Shown here one piece after another: positions 1 through 42,680 of a DNA stretch of 64,000 nt. Source of the DNA: Colius striatus (lineage: Eukaryota > Chordata > Aves > Coliiformes > Coliidae). Where the stretch lies: assembly GCF_028858725.1 (NCBI RefSeq), contig NC_084776.1, forward strand, positions 3,596,001-3,660,000, given 5' to 3'. Below the pieces are notes generated by a model that had not been told where the DNA came from, made no database searches, and saw nothing but the letters and a program-made list of their open reading frames with translations. Every line of letters begins with the position of its first letter. Within the stretch, counting starts at the first letter, position 1. Made by a program: the position numbers and the translations under genes.

Positions 1-1109
1 TCAAAAGACATTAATCTTGTGTTTCTTTTTAATCATACTACATCTCTTCTGAGTCTTAAGAACCAAACAGGAAGTGTATTCATCTTTTTATCATGCAGGG
101 CCATAACTATCACACATGGCACAAAAGAATGAGAAAACAGTGCCAAAGAGGATGGCTAAAGCCTAAAACATCAGACACTGTCTGCAAAGCATTGGACCAT
201 GAATATCTTTCCATGACACATAATGTTAGTCACTATATCATGAGATCAATGATTAATTTCTCTTAAGAAGTGATAAAATGTTATGGCTAGTCTAGCTAAG
301 TGGAGGAGGAACTCTGTGCCCTAGAAAACACTACAAGTAACTCCACAGAGATATATAGAAATATACCACAGGACATCCACTGAAGGTCTAGGTGATTATG
401 TCAAAGGGTTTATCTATGGGGTGTTCCTCAAGAATACAATCTGCATCAAGGAAGAACTGTGCATCTAAAGCAGAACCTTTAAACTACAGGAAACTACTGT
501 ACAGATATTAATATTCAGAATCAGCTTATTCCCAAAGCAAATTAAGAAGAAATTATTTAAACTAATTTGAGTTAATGCTAATCAGTTTATCTACTCATTA
601 TTTATGTTCGGAAAAGTGTAACTAGGCACCTAAGTGTAAAACAGGATTGTACTGACTAGACTTTGGTATCATGTGTGAAAACTATGGCTCAGTTCCTTAC
701 AACATGAGAGAAGCAATTACTAGGGTTACAGTAAGTTTGGTTTGTAAAAATACAATGTCCATTTTGGACAGTAAGAACAAAATGAAATGCAAGGAGGTGG
801 AAAGGTGCTGCCATAGTCTGAATGGCTGCTTAATTTGACAACACAATTAACCAATATGGACACTTTGCAACCAAAGGTAGCCGCAGTTCAGACTGGGTTC
901 AGTGCCGGGGCAAACACCACACTCCAGGGTCCTCCTCAGAACAAGAACCTTCTGATGTTACCTCAATATATTTCTTTCTTATCAGCCACCACACTCATGA
1001 GCTTTATTTGGTAAACTGTTATTACATGAGTGTAACAACACAAAGTCATGGCCTAATAGCTACAGCAAGGTAATGGAAGCAAGATAATCCCTGCTCTGGT
1101 TATCTGCCA

Positions 1110-1285
1110 TCCAGTCAGATTTCACAAGATTCAGTTTCTCAGTGTTAACTGAGGGTAATACTCACCTACCATCTCACAGGAGTACTGTGAGGATTAATGA
1201 GTTTATTGTGAGTTTGTGTTTGTAAAGCACTTTGAGATTCTTGGATGAAAGGTGCTATTGAAATGCAAAATATTATGGTTATTAG
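1110..1285 (+). mobile_element. MIR-like ancient SINE fragment
   Basis: The order of blocks follows a MIR/CORE-type SINE: AGTTTCTCAGTGTTAACTGA, then CTCACCTACC, then GTGAGGATTAATGAG, then TGTAAAGCACTTTGAGATTC and GATGAAAGGTGCTATTG, ending in an A/T-rich TATTATGGTTATTA tail. The 3' block is the typical sauropsid form of this family. No target-site duplication is recognisable, which fits an old copy. Confidence 0.7.
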
Positions 1286-3770
1286 ACATTATTATACCAT
1301 GCACTGTCTTTTATTATAAAAATTCAACTATGGGTGACTCACAGATTGGCTGACAGCATTTCAAACTGCATTGCTGCTTACCCATTAATTTCTTTTATTT
1401 TGATGTGAGATCAAAAAGCTATCCCAGAGCTATTATTCACCACTGGCATAAAAACACCTGACAGATGTGACTACTTCGAAAAAGTCGTGATACAAGTAAG
1501 CCACATTGAACAAGCTTTCCCTGTTCCAAACTGGAAAACACTAAGTCCTCCCAGTTCTCAACAAAGGATTTTCCCTTCAGGCTGTGCTCCAAAGAATTCT
1601 TCTTGAATAAACTCCAATCCCAGCTCCTCAGATTTTGTGCAGTTATTTCTCACCTGAACTCCCTCAAGCAAAAAGAACACAGAAGCTTAGAGGAAAAGGA
1701 ATCTAGCAGCCTCATTTCAAGTCTCTGTTAAAAAGACTATAGGGAAAAAAATAACCTAAGTAGTCCCAAGAAGCCTAAAGAAAATGGTAAAAACACCTGA
1801 TTTCCCTCTTCCATTTCTTTTGGTCTATCTTCACACTCGCTTATTCTTATGAACAAGTACACTCCTTGAGATGCAGAAAATATGAACCTGTCTTATCACC
1901 GGAAAGTTAACTTTTTAATCAATCCTCCTTTGAGGATGGCATAAGAAAAGCACCAGAGTTTCAAAGAAAAAGAAAGCAATTGACTGAAAAGACATTTATT
2001 TTACAAACTAACGTGATAAGATAAATTACTACCATTTACAGTGTGAAACCTTTCCTCCAAGCAATTTGGAAAAGAACTCACTGGTCTTTTAAAACCTGTT
2101 GTGTTTTGGTTTGAGCTTTAATTGAAACTCTGGTTTGCTCTGATTGTTTAGTTTTTATAGCCTAGGTATCTCCTGAAGCTAGTAGCCACATACTAAGCTA
2201 CCTGCAGTACTTATACACAGATGATATCAAAATATCTTTTAAATAACCAGAGAGGTTTCAGATGAGATATTTTTAACAGAATCAACTTATTTCCTGACAT
2301 TGCTGAACTGATGATAGTCAGCAATAACATCTTTAGGAATAACTAAAATATTCAACATACAGACAAAGTCAGTTTCAACATCTTTCCTTTCTCCCTAGTA
2401 TTAAATACAAATCCAGCATATGAATACAATTCTTGCATATTATGAAATATGCAAGTAAAATAGAAGTAATAAAGAGACTATAACCCCATCACCATATTCC
2501 CAGAGACATATAGATAAAACTGCTGTTATTTCCTTCCTAGGTCTCGACTGGAGTGTTTAGGAGACAGTGATAATCTGAAGTACCCAGCTCCAGTACAAGA
2601 CTCTAGCAGGTGATGGAGACAAGCACATCCACAAAATAAAAGGGTATACAAATTACGAGCCAATTACTACCTCTTATGGCTCTGACTCATCAGCTAAAGG
2701 TGCCTGCATCTCCATACTTAAAATCAAGTGTCTTGGCACCTAACAGAAGCACTTAATCGAAGGAACACTCATTCCTCCTAAGTGTAGGTTACGGTTGGGG
2801 TTTTTAACTTTCAGAAACACTTCTGCATTAATTTACATAAGTATACAGAATTGTTTCAGTGTCAAGTTTCTTCATTAAGAGGCAGGTTTTGGAGTGTACT
2901 CCTAAAACATTTGAATCATCTAATCAAACCCAGGGGCACTTTTTTCTTTCCTGGTTACAAATTTGTTTACGAGCATCAGGAATAGGAGAATTTGGCCTTC
3001 AGGCTTCACTGGTATTTTATTTAGGTGCAGAACTTAGACCCAACATAAATTCTTAGTGTTCATTCTGACTCCAAGTTTTACAAAAGGCAAAGAAAGTTAT
3101 CTTGTTAGGAAAGAAAAAGTAAGAATTTATAACCTGATAAAACCCCCCAACCTCCAGGCTTCAAACTTTTATGTTGCATCACTGACAGGATAATGCATTT
3201 TGTGTACATCTTACCACAGAAATTTACAGAACTATTTACACACTTCCAGTACTCAGTCAATGTTAAATAATTAAGCTTTCCTTCTTTAAAAACAACATAA
3301 ATAGTATGATGTTCCTCACTAAGATACAGCAACATTTTCAGCAAGGATACTATTTAGCCAACTCATCACTTGTAGACTAATTAAGGAAAAAAAATCTAAA
3401 GCAAACAGTTGAGCCCTTTAAAAACACATCAAGCTTTGCAAGCAGCACATGCAGCTTTGATAATTAACTGCTTCTACTGCACTTGAGTTTTCTGTTAAAA
3501 TATTGCAAGAAGCTTAGAGCACCCTGTTTAACCTAACACTAATGCTTCTAACTTGGAAATACATCTTGACAGCAGTCAATATGAAAGGTAACAGATCCAT
3601 AATTAATTGTGTGCAAGGAGTCTCACATAGCTCTACCTTACCACTGAGATAAATTAACCCTTTAACTCCTGCTAGATCATGTCAACATGTACTTAGCTTT
3701 CAAACAACATATGCTTCTCAATTAGGTGTAGTATTTTTTACTTGAAGATATACATACTTGTGGATCCATA

Positions 3771-3796
3771 AATATATATATACACACACACACACT
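3771..3796. repeat. Compound (TA)n(CA)n microsatellite
   Basis: An alternating TA run followed by about seven CA units. It is a simple sequence repeat inside HELZ intron 15, with no sign of function. Confidence 0.9.
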
Positions 3797-4169
3797 CAAT
3801 TCCAGAGGTGCCTCCATTTGCTAAAACTTTAACTTTTTATAGATGTATCATGATTATTTGAACAATTCCACACAATCTACAGCAGCACTCTCTGAAGGCT
3901 TCATAACAAGTATTATGACAATTCTCTTAAATTCAAACATTTTGTGCTATAATTTTCTTGGCAAATATTTATGCATTTATTAACCATAAGAAAAACACCA
4001 TTTCTGTTTATGTATATTTTTAATAACTATTTCTGAAACTGATCTATGGAGTTGAATACAGGTAACAAAAGCCTGGCAACCACTAAACTATATTTAACTC
4101 CTTGCTCTGTTAACCCATGTTTCAATTTTCCTAAGTGTATCAATTACACTTATTTTTCCCCATCACAAA

Positions 4170-4260
4170 ATTAAGGCACTATAATGCTTTTCATCACAAA
4201 GTGCTTTACAAACCACCTTAAGATAATCCATGCTGAAATACAATCAGATAAACACTAACT
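4170..4260 (-). mobile_element. Possible 3' end of a MIR/L2-like element, reverse orientation
   Basis: The stretch CTTTTCATCACAAAGTGCTT followed by TACAAACCACCTTAAG resembles the reverse complement of the conserved tail of the sauropsid MIR/L2 group (TTTCATCC...CAAAGCGCTTTACAAAG...). Only this tail can be seen, so the call is tentative. Confidence 0.45.
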
Positions 4261-5149
4261 TTTCAAAAACAAGCCTTCTTTTCCTTGGTCAGATCCTTGG
4301 CTGTAAAATGCCACATGGCAACTAAAGCCAGCAAACCTAAGAGTATTTACACCTGTTGTAAATCTAGCCCTTTCACATAACTTCACTGGCTTTACTGATA
4401 TTGCATAAAATATAAGTCTAGGATGGCTTTTAATAGCTAGCAAGTAAACATAAAGAGTAATTTTCTTAGTCATGTAATAAATTTGCACAATGTCATTCAG
4501 AAAAAGATGCCCAGAACTTAAAATATACACCAAGCTAGCATTGCACATTATATACTGTGATTACTGCACAAAATATTCCCAGGAGCAGGTTTCTGCCACA
4601 AATAAACCCTCCTTAAATATTTCTGTGCAACTTTACCCTCCTTGCTCTTAAAGAGTCCACCTCTTCATCTTTTTTCCTTAATCATTTTCCCCAAAATACC
4701 TCAGTACATTTATAGCACATATACAATAACATCAAACTGACTTATCAGAAGAGGCCAAACTACATTCACATGATTCTCTAAATATGCAGCTCCTATGATA
4801 TCAAAAGTTTTCATCCCAAAGCCAGGTGGGTAGCACCAGTTTGCAAATAATCACTGTAAATGTGAGTCAAAAATTTTCTGGAATTAAAATACAATTCAAG
4901 TTCATTTTATTTTATCATTGTAGCTTTTAGAGGAGCATATCAAAAGTTTGCTGATTAGGAAAGACACATTTACCAACAGAATAATAAAACCTTAAAAAAG
5001 GATGTCTTTATTTTTATTTAACAAATGACCCAAAATTGACAATGTTTCACGTTCCTTTTAGTTTATGTTTTTAAAAGCACTGCTGGTAATGCCAATATGC
5101 TCTTTAACCTTTAAAGTTCTTTAACCTTTTTTATAGACACCTTTTCTTA

Positions 5150-35291
<30,142 letters not shown>

Positions 35292-36894
35292 GACTCAGGG
35301 ACAGAAATCCTAGAGTAGGGGCAGAGGGGATGATAAAATGTTGGTTAGCTGCACAATAGCAGTGACAACTTGCCAACCAACTTCCATTCCCATCTCAAGG
35401 TGTTGTGTCACATCCCCTTCATTTTATGCCATTCACATATTCTATTCCAATCTTTCTCACTAACTAACCTCTTTCCAGTCTTTCCTCCATCACTCCCAGC
35501 TCTTAGTTCTAATTCAAGAAGATATTTAAGCCCACAACTGGTTTTAGGAATTTAAGTAGTGGTTTCAAATTTAAAGACAGCATGAATTTAAGCACTTTAC
35601 TACATAGAGGCTTTGGAGTCTTCACTGGCAATATCAGCTTTGCTTTGGAAGTAACACAATTCATCAACCAACTGTTCTTTCTCCAGCCTGTCACCATTTA
35701 CTCAAAGACACTTTCTCTTCAAAGCACTTCTCGCCTACACTTAGGGGAAGGAGCCACACTCTCTGGCTCAGTGAAACACCATGGGGATGGGCAAGAATGA
35801 ATAAGAAACAACTGGAGGTCACCAGGAAATCACTTGCCTCTTCCTTCTCTTAGTTCGATATAAACTATATCTGAAAAACAGTTTTATGTCTGAGAAAGCC
35901 TAGATAGCTCTGCCACATGAACACCTTTATGCAAGACTTGTTGAATTAAATATTTTAGGGGGGGTAAAAAATGAAATAGCTGTGATAATAATCTGTATAC
36001 AAGACAGAAAAAATATCTATCGATAAATTGAAACAAATGGTTATCCACAATCTCCAAACCACCAGCAGAAAAGCAAAGCACTTCTATAATCCCAGTCTAC
36101 ATTCTCCATTGAAATACTATTTGAATGACATCCCTAGAGACATTGTATTTTGAAGCTGGCTGCACAAAAATGTGTTCTGATAAAAGAAGAAAAATAAGGT
36201 AAGAGTTGTCATTTGAATTTTTAGCATGTAGCATGCTATCACTACTTGTGATTACATATCAACTATTATGATTTTCCCAAATAATTACCCTTAGCCCACT
36301 TCCACTGCTAAAAACTTCCTTTATACTTGATATCTTCAGGTTTGTAACTTTACTAAGAAAAAAGTAACTTCAAGAAATTAATCTGAAGGTCAAATAAATG
36401 CATCTTCCTTATATGAAAAATAATTCACTATCCCCCTCTTCCCATTATCATGTGCCTAAGACAATATACAGTAGAAATGTAAACAAGACTTTTCATATAT
36501 TATGTGACAGTGTCCTCTGTGTTCCCTTCATTCTCAAAATCTAATTTTCAGTATTAATATAGAAACATAAAGGAATATTGATTTTTCAATACAATTTTGA
36601 CTTAAACCACCTTCCCTTTTACAAAGTTTATACAAAGATGTCTTGTACAACAATGTATCTTTTCAAACATGAAGGAATACAAGCATGAACATTTTGCACT
36701 TATCCTGACACAAATCTGTTACACATGTCTCTTAACAATCACCTTGCAAAATACTACCTCATTCACCTAGATGTTTCTTTTTGCACTAAGTCTTCATTTG
36801 CGATGAGAATAGGAACAGGCAAATAGGTTTTGCATTTCCACACATATGAGTATATTCATTCATTCTACTAACTGTAAAGATTTGGGACATATTT

Positions 36895-37335
36895 TTAATT
36901 AAATAAATGTAAGGTATAATTGAGCTCTCTATGCAAGGATCTTTTCCAGATACAGCTAAAAATTGCACCAATTTCCATTCTGTTACCATTATAGGCCAGA
37001 GTGAATTTCACAAATCTAGGAGGTGCTTCAAGAGTAATACAATAGTTAATTGATGTTTTGCTTGTGTACATTCTGTTTTCCTCCTCAGGGACTGAAAGAG
37101 AGGATTTCATGAACTCTGCTGTACTTTTGATTTCCTCACTTCCTGGCTGACATACAACCACAATTTCTTTGGCCAAAAGTCTGAGCACAGCTTCTGTGTG
37201 TTTATTCCTGAAGAACTGATTATAGACAGATTCCATCTTAACTGACCCAGCCAGCATAACTGACAGGCTTTTGAAAGCTATGTTACGCAGCCCTTCCTCT
37301 ACAACACAGCACCATTGAAAAGAAAAACATGTTAC
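36895..37335 (-). other. Unassigned 147-codon open frame with splice-like borders
   Basis: The open frame lies on the HELZ-sense strand inside intron 1. The first ATG is at 37257, giving 120 residues. The protein is amphipathic and not low in complexity (for example EEGLRNIAFKSLSVMLAGS, HTEAVLRLLAKEIVVVC, CITLEAPPRFVKFTLAYNG). A pyrimidine-rich tract and TTGTAG acceptor lie just above 37298, and a GTAACA donor-like site sits below 36987. These bound a 312-bp segment divisible by three. I do not recognise the family. It could be a cassette exon, part of a nested gene, a pseudogene fragment or an endogenised sequence; chance is also possible. Confidence 0.35.
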
Positions 37336-38204
37336 TTATCAATAGTCTTATGCTGTATGTTTTGATAAGTCCTGAACCAGTCTGCTCGAGGCAAAGCTGG
37401 ATTTTACACACCCAGCAGTGGTCTACATAGTTTCTTTGGTCAACTTGAAGACTTAGAGAGCACTTGACAGGACGTAACTGGCCCTAAGCAAAAACCTGTA
37501 GATTAAGTGGAGCCAAAAGAGGTCAGGACTAGGGTGTTTGGATAAGTGGCTAAACTGAGTCATACTATCAGTATTTGAGTGTAATAAAAAACTCACTGAA
37601 GTCCCAGTGCATGGGACACAGGGATAGATAAGGAGCTGCTGCAGGGTGCTTTGTTTAGAAAAATTAAAAATCTAATCATAGTACAGAAAACCAGTATGTG
37701 GACAACATGCAGGAAATTACACACTCAGGCTCTCAGATTTCATTTCAATTCCATTTATACCCACACACGCAGACACAAACATGCACATTTATTAGATATG
37801 TGCACCACCTACTTCAGACATGAATCCAGGTGCTCTGCACTATTCCTTGGAGGCACTCAGCTCTTCTGCTAACTCTTTAAAAACCCATGCTTTGAGTTTT
37901 GGTCCCCTGATATGCACCTAATTTAGCAACTGAGACTAGATTATGTGGATGTGGATTACAACCATGTTTTCTTAAAATCCATTCTAGCCTATTGTAGTAC
38001 CTGACCTACCTGTGTTTAAAGCTATTTCAGAAGTTAATTTTAAGAGCCAAGGAATGAGATACTTGACAAAATAAAATCTAGTTTGAGTTACATGTTTATT
38101 TTCAAAATTTTCCAGTGTAAAACCGGAATCTCTACATTCAGTTCAAATGTAGAAACTACTACAGATTTCAATTGAAACTTGTCACACAGTCTGGTATATT
38201 CCCA

Positions 38205-38290
38205 ACCCTCTTTGCAAAACTGAGCCAATTACTTATGCACTTCATTTATTCTGTCTGTAAAACTGAGATTAAAATACTAAGCATGTAACA
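38205..38290 (+). mobile_element. Possible degraded MIR-like trace
   Basis: CAATTACTTATGCACTTCAT, then TCTGTCTGTAAAACTGAGAT and TAAAATACTA, roughly parallel the MIR core (cttaacctct...cctcatctgtaaaatgggataataata). Divergence is high and the call is weak. Confidence 0.3.
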
Positions 38291-40987
38291 GAACAAATGT
38301 CAGGATTATTCATTTTCTCCAAATGGCCTGGAGAACTGCACACCACAAGAGTTCTAAATTCAAATTTGAATAACAATTGATTCTAATAACAAAGTTTAAT
38401 ACATGTTCCAAATTTTGAAGAAGCGATAAACAAGCATATTCTCACTGTCTAAAGTTAACTTCTAAAATACATTGACCTACCACAGAAATATAGGAACAAT
38501 ATCTTATCAACAGAGTTTTTATCACCGGTGGTAAATTCAAGCATTTCCCAGCTTTGAATCAACTCACAGCAGCACACCATTGCCTACCGAAAGGCTCACA
38601 ATTTATGCAGTCAAGAAAATACTTAAACATAGCACCCATGAATTCCACTTAATTTGACAGTAAGCATCATGTTGACTAAAGCACAGAAAGAAGTTTGCTC
38701 AACTCTTCCTCACTTGCTAATCCAGAAAAATCCACCCTGACATTACACTTTGTACCTCCAAAAAACTCCTGCATTTAAGTAGGAGAAAAATTACTGATCC
38801 CACATTTGTTTGAAGGCCAGGTTGTGCTCATCTTAGCTTTCAGAAAACATGATTTAAAAGATTTGGTTAGTTCCAGACAGAGTTATTTAAACCTTAGTGA
38901 TTTTTTTCAATGAATTGTGAGGGGAGATATTTTCCCCTACAACTAATGATTTTCAGGCTCCATAGTTCTGCTGAGTATTTCACCTTCTCTCCAAGAGGAC
39001 TTTATAAACAAACGTGGAAAGAGTAACTACAATCTGACCCCGAAATAAAACTGTCCATTCCCCCTCCAGAACTGCAGAAGGGGCTGGGAAAGACAGAAGG
39101 GACGGTCTGAGGAAGAAGAGCGATAAACAACTTGATCTACAGTCACTTCTTTTCAAGTAAACACTTCATCTGCTTGATGCACAGGAGACTTTTGAAGAAT
39201 TACTCCACAGTCTGATGAGTCCAACTTCAAAATAAAAATCAATGTAGGAGGCGAGAACATCGTGTACTAAAATTTTTAGTGTTTCACAGCAGTTTAACTC
39301 ATGACTGTGCATTTTTGTGCTTCACAGCTTCCTGATGTATTTTATAGAATCAAAGGGTCCATGCATTAGAGATAATGATAAGTTAAAGCATGTGACAGTT
39401 CCTAAAAAATTTCAAACAGATGCTTTTTCAATTCACTGTAAAGCATCTAGCAAGATAACTCTTGCTGTACTTCATAAACAAACAGATTAGAGGGCACAAT
39501 GCTGTTCCTATTAATGTTATTGGCAAAATTCCCAATGTCTGCCAAGACAGAAGGATCAGATCCAAGGTCTCGCATGCCAAGCTGACAAACAGTAGACAAG
39601 TCAGTAAATATTTGCATATTTTAACCAGACATTAACATCTCTTGTAAAGATTTATGCTAAAGCAATGATGTTCAACTTGCAGTCCTACAGTGAGGCTGGT
39701 AGGAATTTACTGTCAATTGAATATACTTCAAGAGCCACATCCTGGGATTCACAAACTGAAGCAAATGAATAAGACCCATTGCCATGGGGAACATGCAAAG
39801 GAAGAGCCTCTCCAGCTGCCTCCCATTACAATCTATAACCCTTCAAACAGTTCTGCTGTGAGAAATAAGCACCCAAATATTCCTTGCCAAAGCTATTCAG
39901 CTGTATCCTCCTATTAACAGCCCACTGCATTGAAGGAAAGGAGAGGAGAAGGGTTTGCCGATCCACTGCCTATTGTGGTCAACCTGGCACAGGCTCAGAG
40001 AAAGCAGCGCAGGAATTCAACTCATCCTGCCCCTCTCTAAGGAAATGTGTGTGGTGATCACACTGTTTCCTAATCCTTTGTGATTTTTCAACCCTTCTTG
40101 CAAACTGGAAGGGATGGCCACCAAACTGGACAGTTTTAAACATGTAATAAATTCAGGTTATATGTCCAGAAGAGACAGCTGTTTTACCATTAACTTCCCA
40201 GCCATCCCTTTTAAGATGCAAGAAGAGATCTACCACATTTATTTTTGAGTCTGGTTGCTCTTTACTTCCCCAGCAACTTTTAAACTTCAACTCATTTGGA
40301 ACCGAATTTTACAGAAGTCTAAAGGGTCTCAAAAATGCTGCAAGTTTTTGAAAAAATGTGCAACAAGCCAGATAAACAGACCCAGACTTTGTAAGTCTAA
40401 TCTAAGTTCAGCCCCTTATTAATAACAAGACATCAGTTACTCCATCAGTTACTGCCATGTGCTGCCATTTACCCAGCAAGGAAGATAGTGCTGTATGCAA
40501 ATATTGCTCATCAGTAAAAATCTTATTTATTTTTCTTGCCCATAATGATAAAAGTTATAAATTTCACTCATTAGATTAACTGCAGATCCTTAACTGGTCA
40601 AGGATCCACTCAGCAGTTTCCACGTTTCACTAAAGCAGTTTCCAAACTTTTTAGGCTCCAGACACTAGGAGTACACATTGCATAGCTTTTGGAAGTAGTT
40701 ATTGGTAAAACTGAGATGTAAGCAATGCACATATGAAGGCTTCAAAAAAATTGTTGTTTCCATAATACAGAAAAGCAGTATTTGGGAAGTCAGAAAGTTG
40801 GTACAGACACAATCCCTGTGACTGAGTCACCTTCTATTTCCCTCTCTCTCAAAGCTATCAGGAAAAGACTGACAAGATACTTCAATTTACACAAGTATGG
40901 AAAGATTTGGGTTTATTTAACTGAATTAATTACAGTACCTCAGGTATACTCCACAGTAAAATGTTACCTACTGTGAACATGCCAACG

Positions 40988-41020
40988 TTACAGTTAAAAA
41001 TAGTTAAAATAGTTAAAATG
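40988..41020. repeat. Short tandem repeat, unit near ATAGTTAAA
   Basis: CAGTTAAAAATAGTTAAAAT followed by AGTTAAAATG gives about three copies of a 9-10 bp unit. It is a local slippage repeat in HELZ intron 1. Confidence 0.8.
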
Positions 41021-42607
41021 ATCAAGACTCTGCAAAAAAACTGCATTTATCAGCCCACATACTAAAACAGGGAATAATACATCTATCTAGTGTTACATCA
41101 CATCACACTTTTGCTCTGGCATCTCCAGTGATCCCATCTTAAGGCATGCTTGCACCTCTAGAAGTTATGTAACTGTTTTGTAGTACTCCCAAATACCACT
41201 AGAGTACCTTTAGATTAGTAAAATAAGATTAAACCTCTCTTTATTTTCCTAACCTATAGTAATAAAGTAAACTTAGCTTTGCCTTAAGACAAAAAAGCTT
41301 TTTATTCAAGACTCCAAGAAGGAATAAAATATAGCTCAACAAAATACAGAAGCCACTTACAGATACACACAGAAAAAATGCACTTTCCTCATGTCATGAC
41401 ATACGCATCATAAATAATCCCACACTCAGAAATCATTTAATAAAATGAGAGTAGATAATGACAGTGCACTATATCAACGTGAAAGACTTAACAGAGAGGA
41501 AAGATGTCACATCTTTTCTGCACAGGGTGCAGGAAAGAATGATATGAAAGGTACTTTTGCTTTTCTTATTTTAAGAAAGATATAATAGCAGGGATCTTAT
41601 GCATTCATTTATTGCAATTATGGCTGAAGTCAGTAAAATTAGTCATACACGGTGCTCAGAAATACACTGCACACCTTACAGAACAAATATAAAAGTCTCC
41701 ACCCTTGAGAGAGGAAAATCTAATCAGTTTTCTGAAATAACTGAATTACTCTGGTTAATGTTGTACAACTCCAGGCAAAATGACCCTACTTTAAATTCCA
41801 AAAATGATGTTAAATCTGAAATGGAGCATACAGAATGAGGAAAGCTTATTTCAACGTTTTATTATATAGGATAACAGCAGCACGAACTTCTGCTCCACGG
41901 CCTCTAAGGAACAGGATTTCGGGAAGGTGAAAAAAAGGGATCAAGAAGCTCATTATGCCCCCATCATTAAACACTTTGATTATCCTTCCATGTGGAAAAA
42001 CTAAAGAGAGCACCATAAATTAGAAGGACAAGTGTTCTCTGGACACATAAATGGAGCCTTGAGTCTGATCCTTTGAACTTAATGTAGTTTAATGTGTAGT
42101 AAACACATCCACATTTACTGGAAAAGGAACAAGCACCTGGGGGTGGTTTACTATTCACATAACAATAGTAACAAAAATATAGCAGCAACTGAGATTAAGA
42201 GCAAACACCTTCCACGTCTGGATCCTCTGTGTTCCTTAAATCACTTTACATACACAGATAGTAATGAGTTAGATTTTATTGCATGCCTGTTATGATTTCA
42301 GTACAGACATTTTATTAAGTGATTATTAACACTTTATTACCTTCACTCACCTCCTTTATTTTCATTTTGGAAACCGCAGCAGAAAGGATCATCTATACAG
42401 ACAGCAACAGAGACATTTACACGTGGACAAACTGGCTATCTTTGGCTCAAACTCTGAAAATAACCCAGCCCTTAACCACCCCATCCACCACGTAAGTATC
42501 ACTAATAACTTCATCTCCTGCCTTTAAAGCAATTCTTCTTCACACAGCTGCCTGAACACACTATCTATCTTGATGAAACTAAGCAAATACCTGGTAAGTC
42601 CAAGCAC

Positions 42608-42680
42608 AACATAGAATCGTAGAAACATTTAGCCTGGAAAAGACCTTTAGGATCATTGAGTCCAACTGTATCAAACCATA
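42608..42680 (-). mobile_element. CR1 LINE 3'-end fragment
   Basis: ACATAGAATCGTAGAAACAT, then AGCCTGGAAAAGACCTTTAG, then GATCATTGAGTCCAACTGTA is the reversed CR1 3' terminus, more diverged than the copy in intron 7. Only about 70-90 bp can be recognised. Confidence 0.88.

Noticed and set aside
39690..39917. 75-codon + strand frame in HELZ intron 1
   Set aside because: No recognised similarity and no splice-like borders; length is within the random range.
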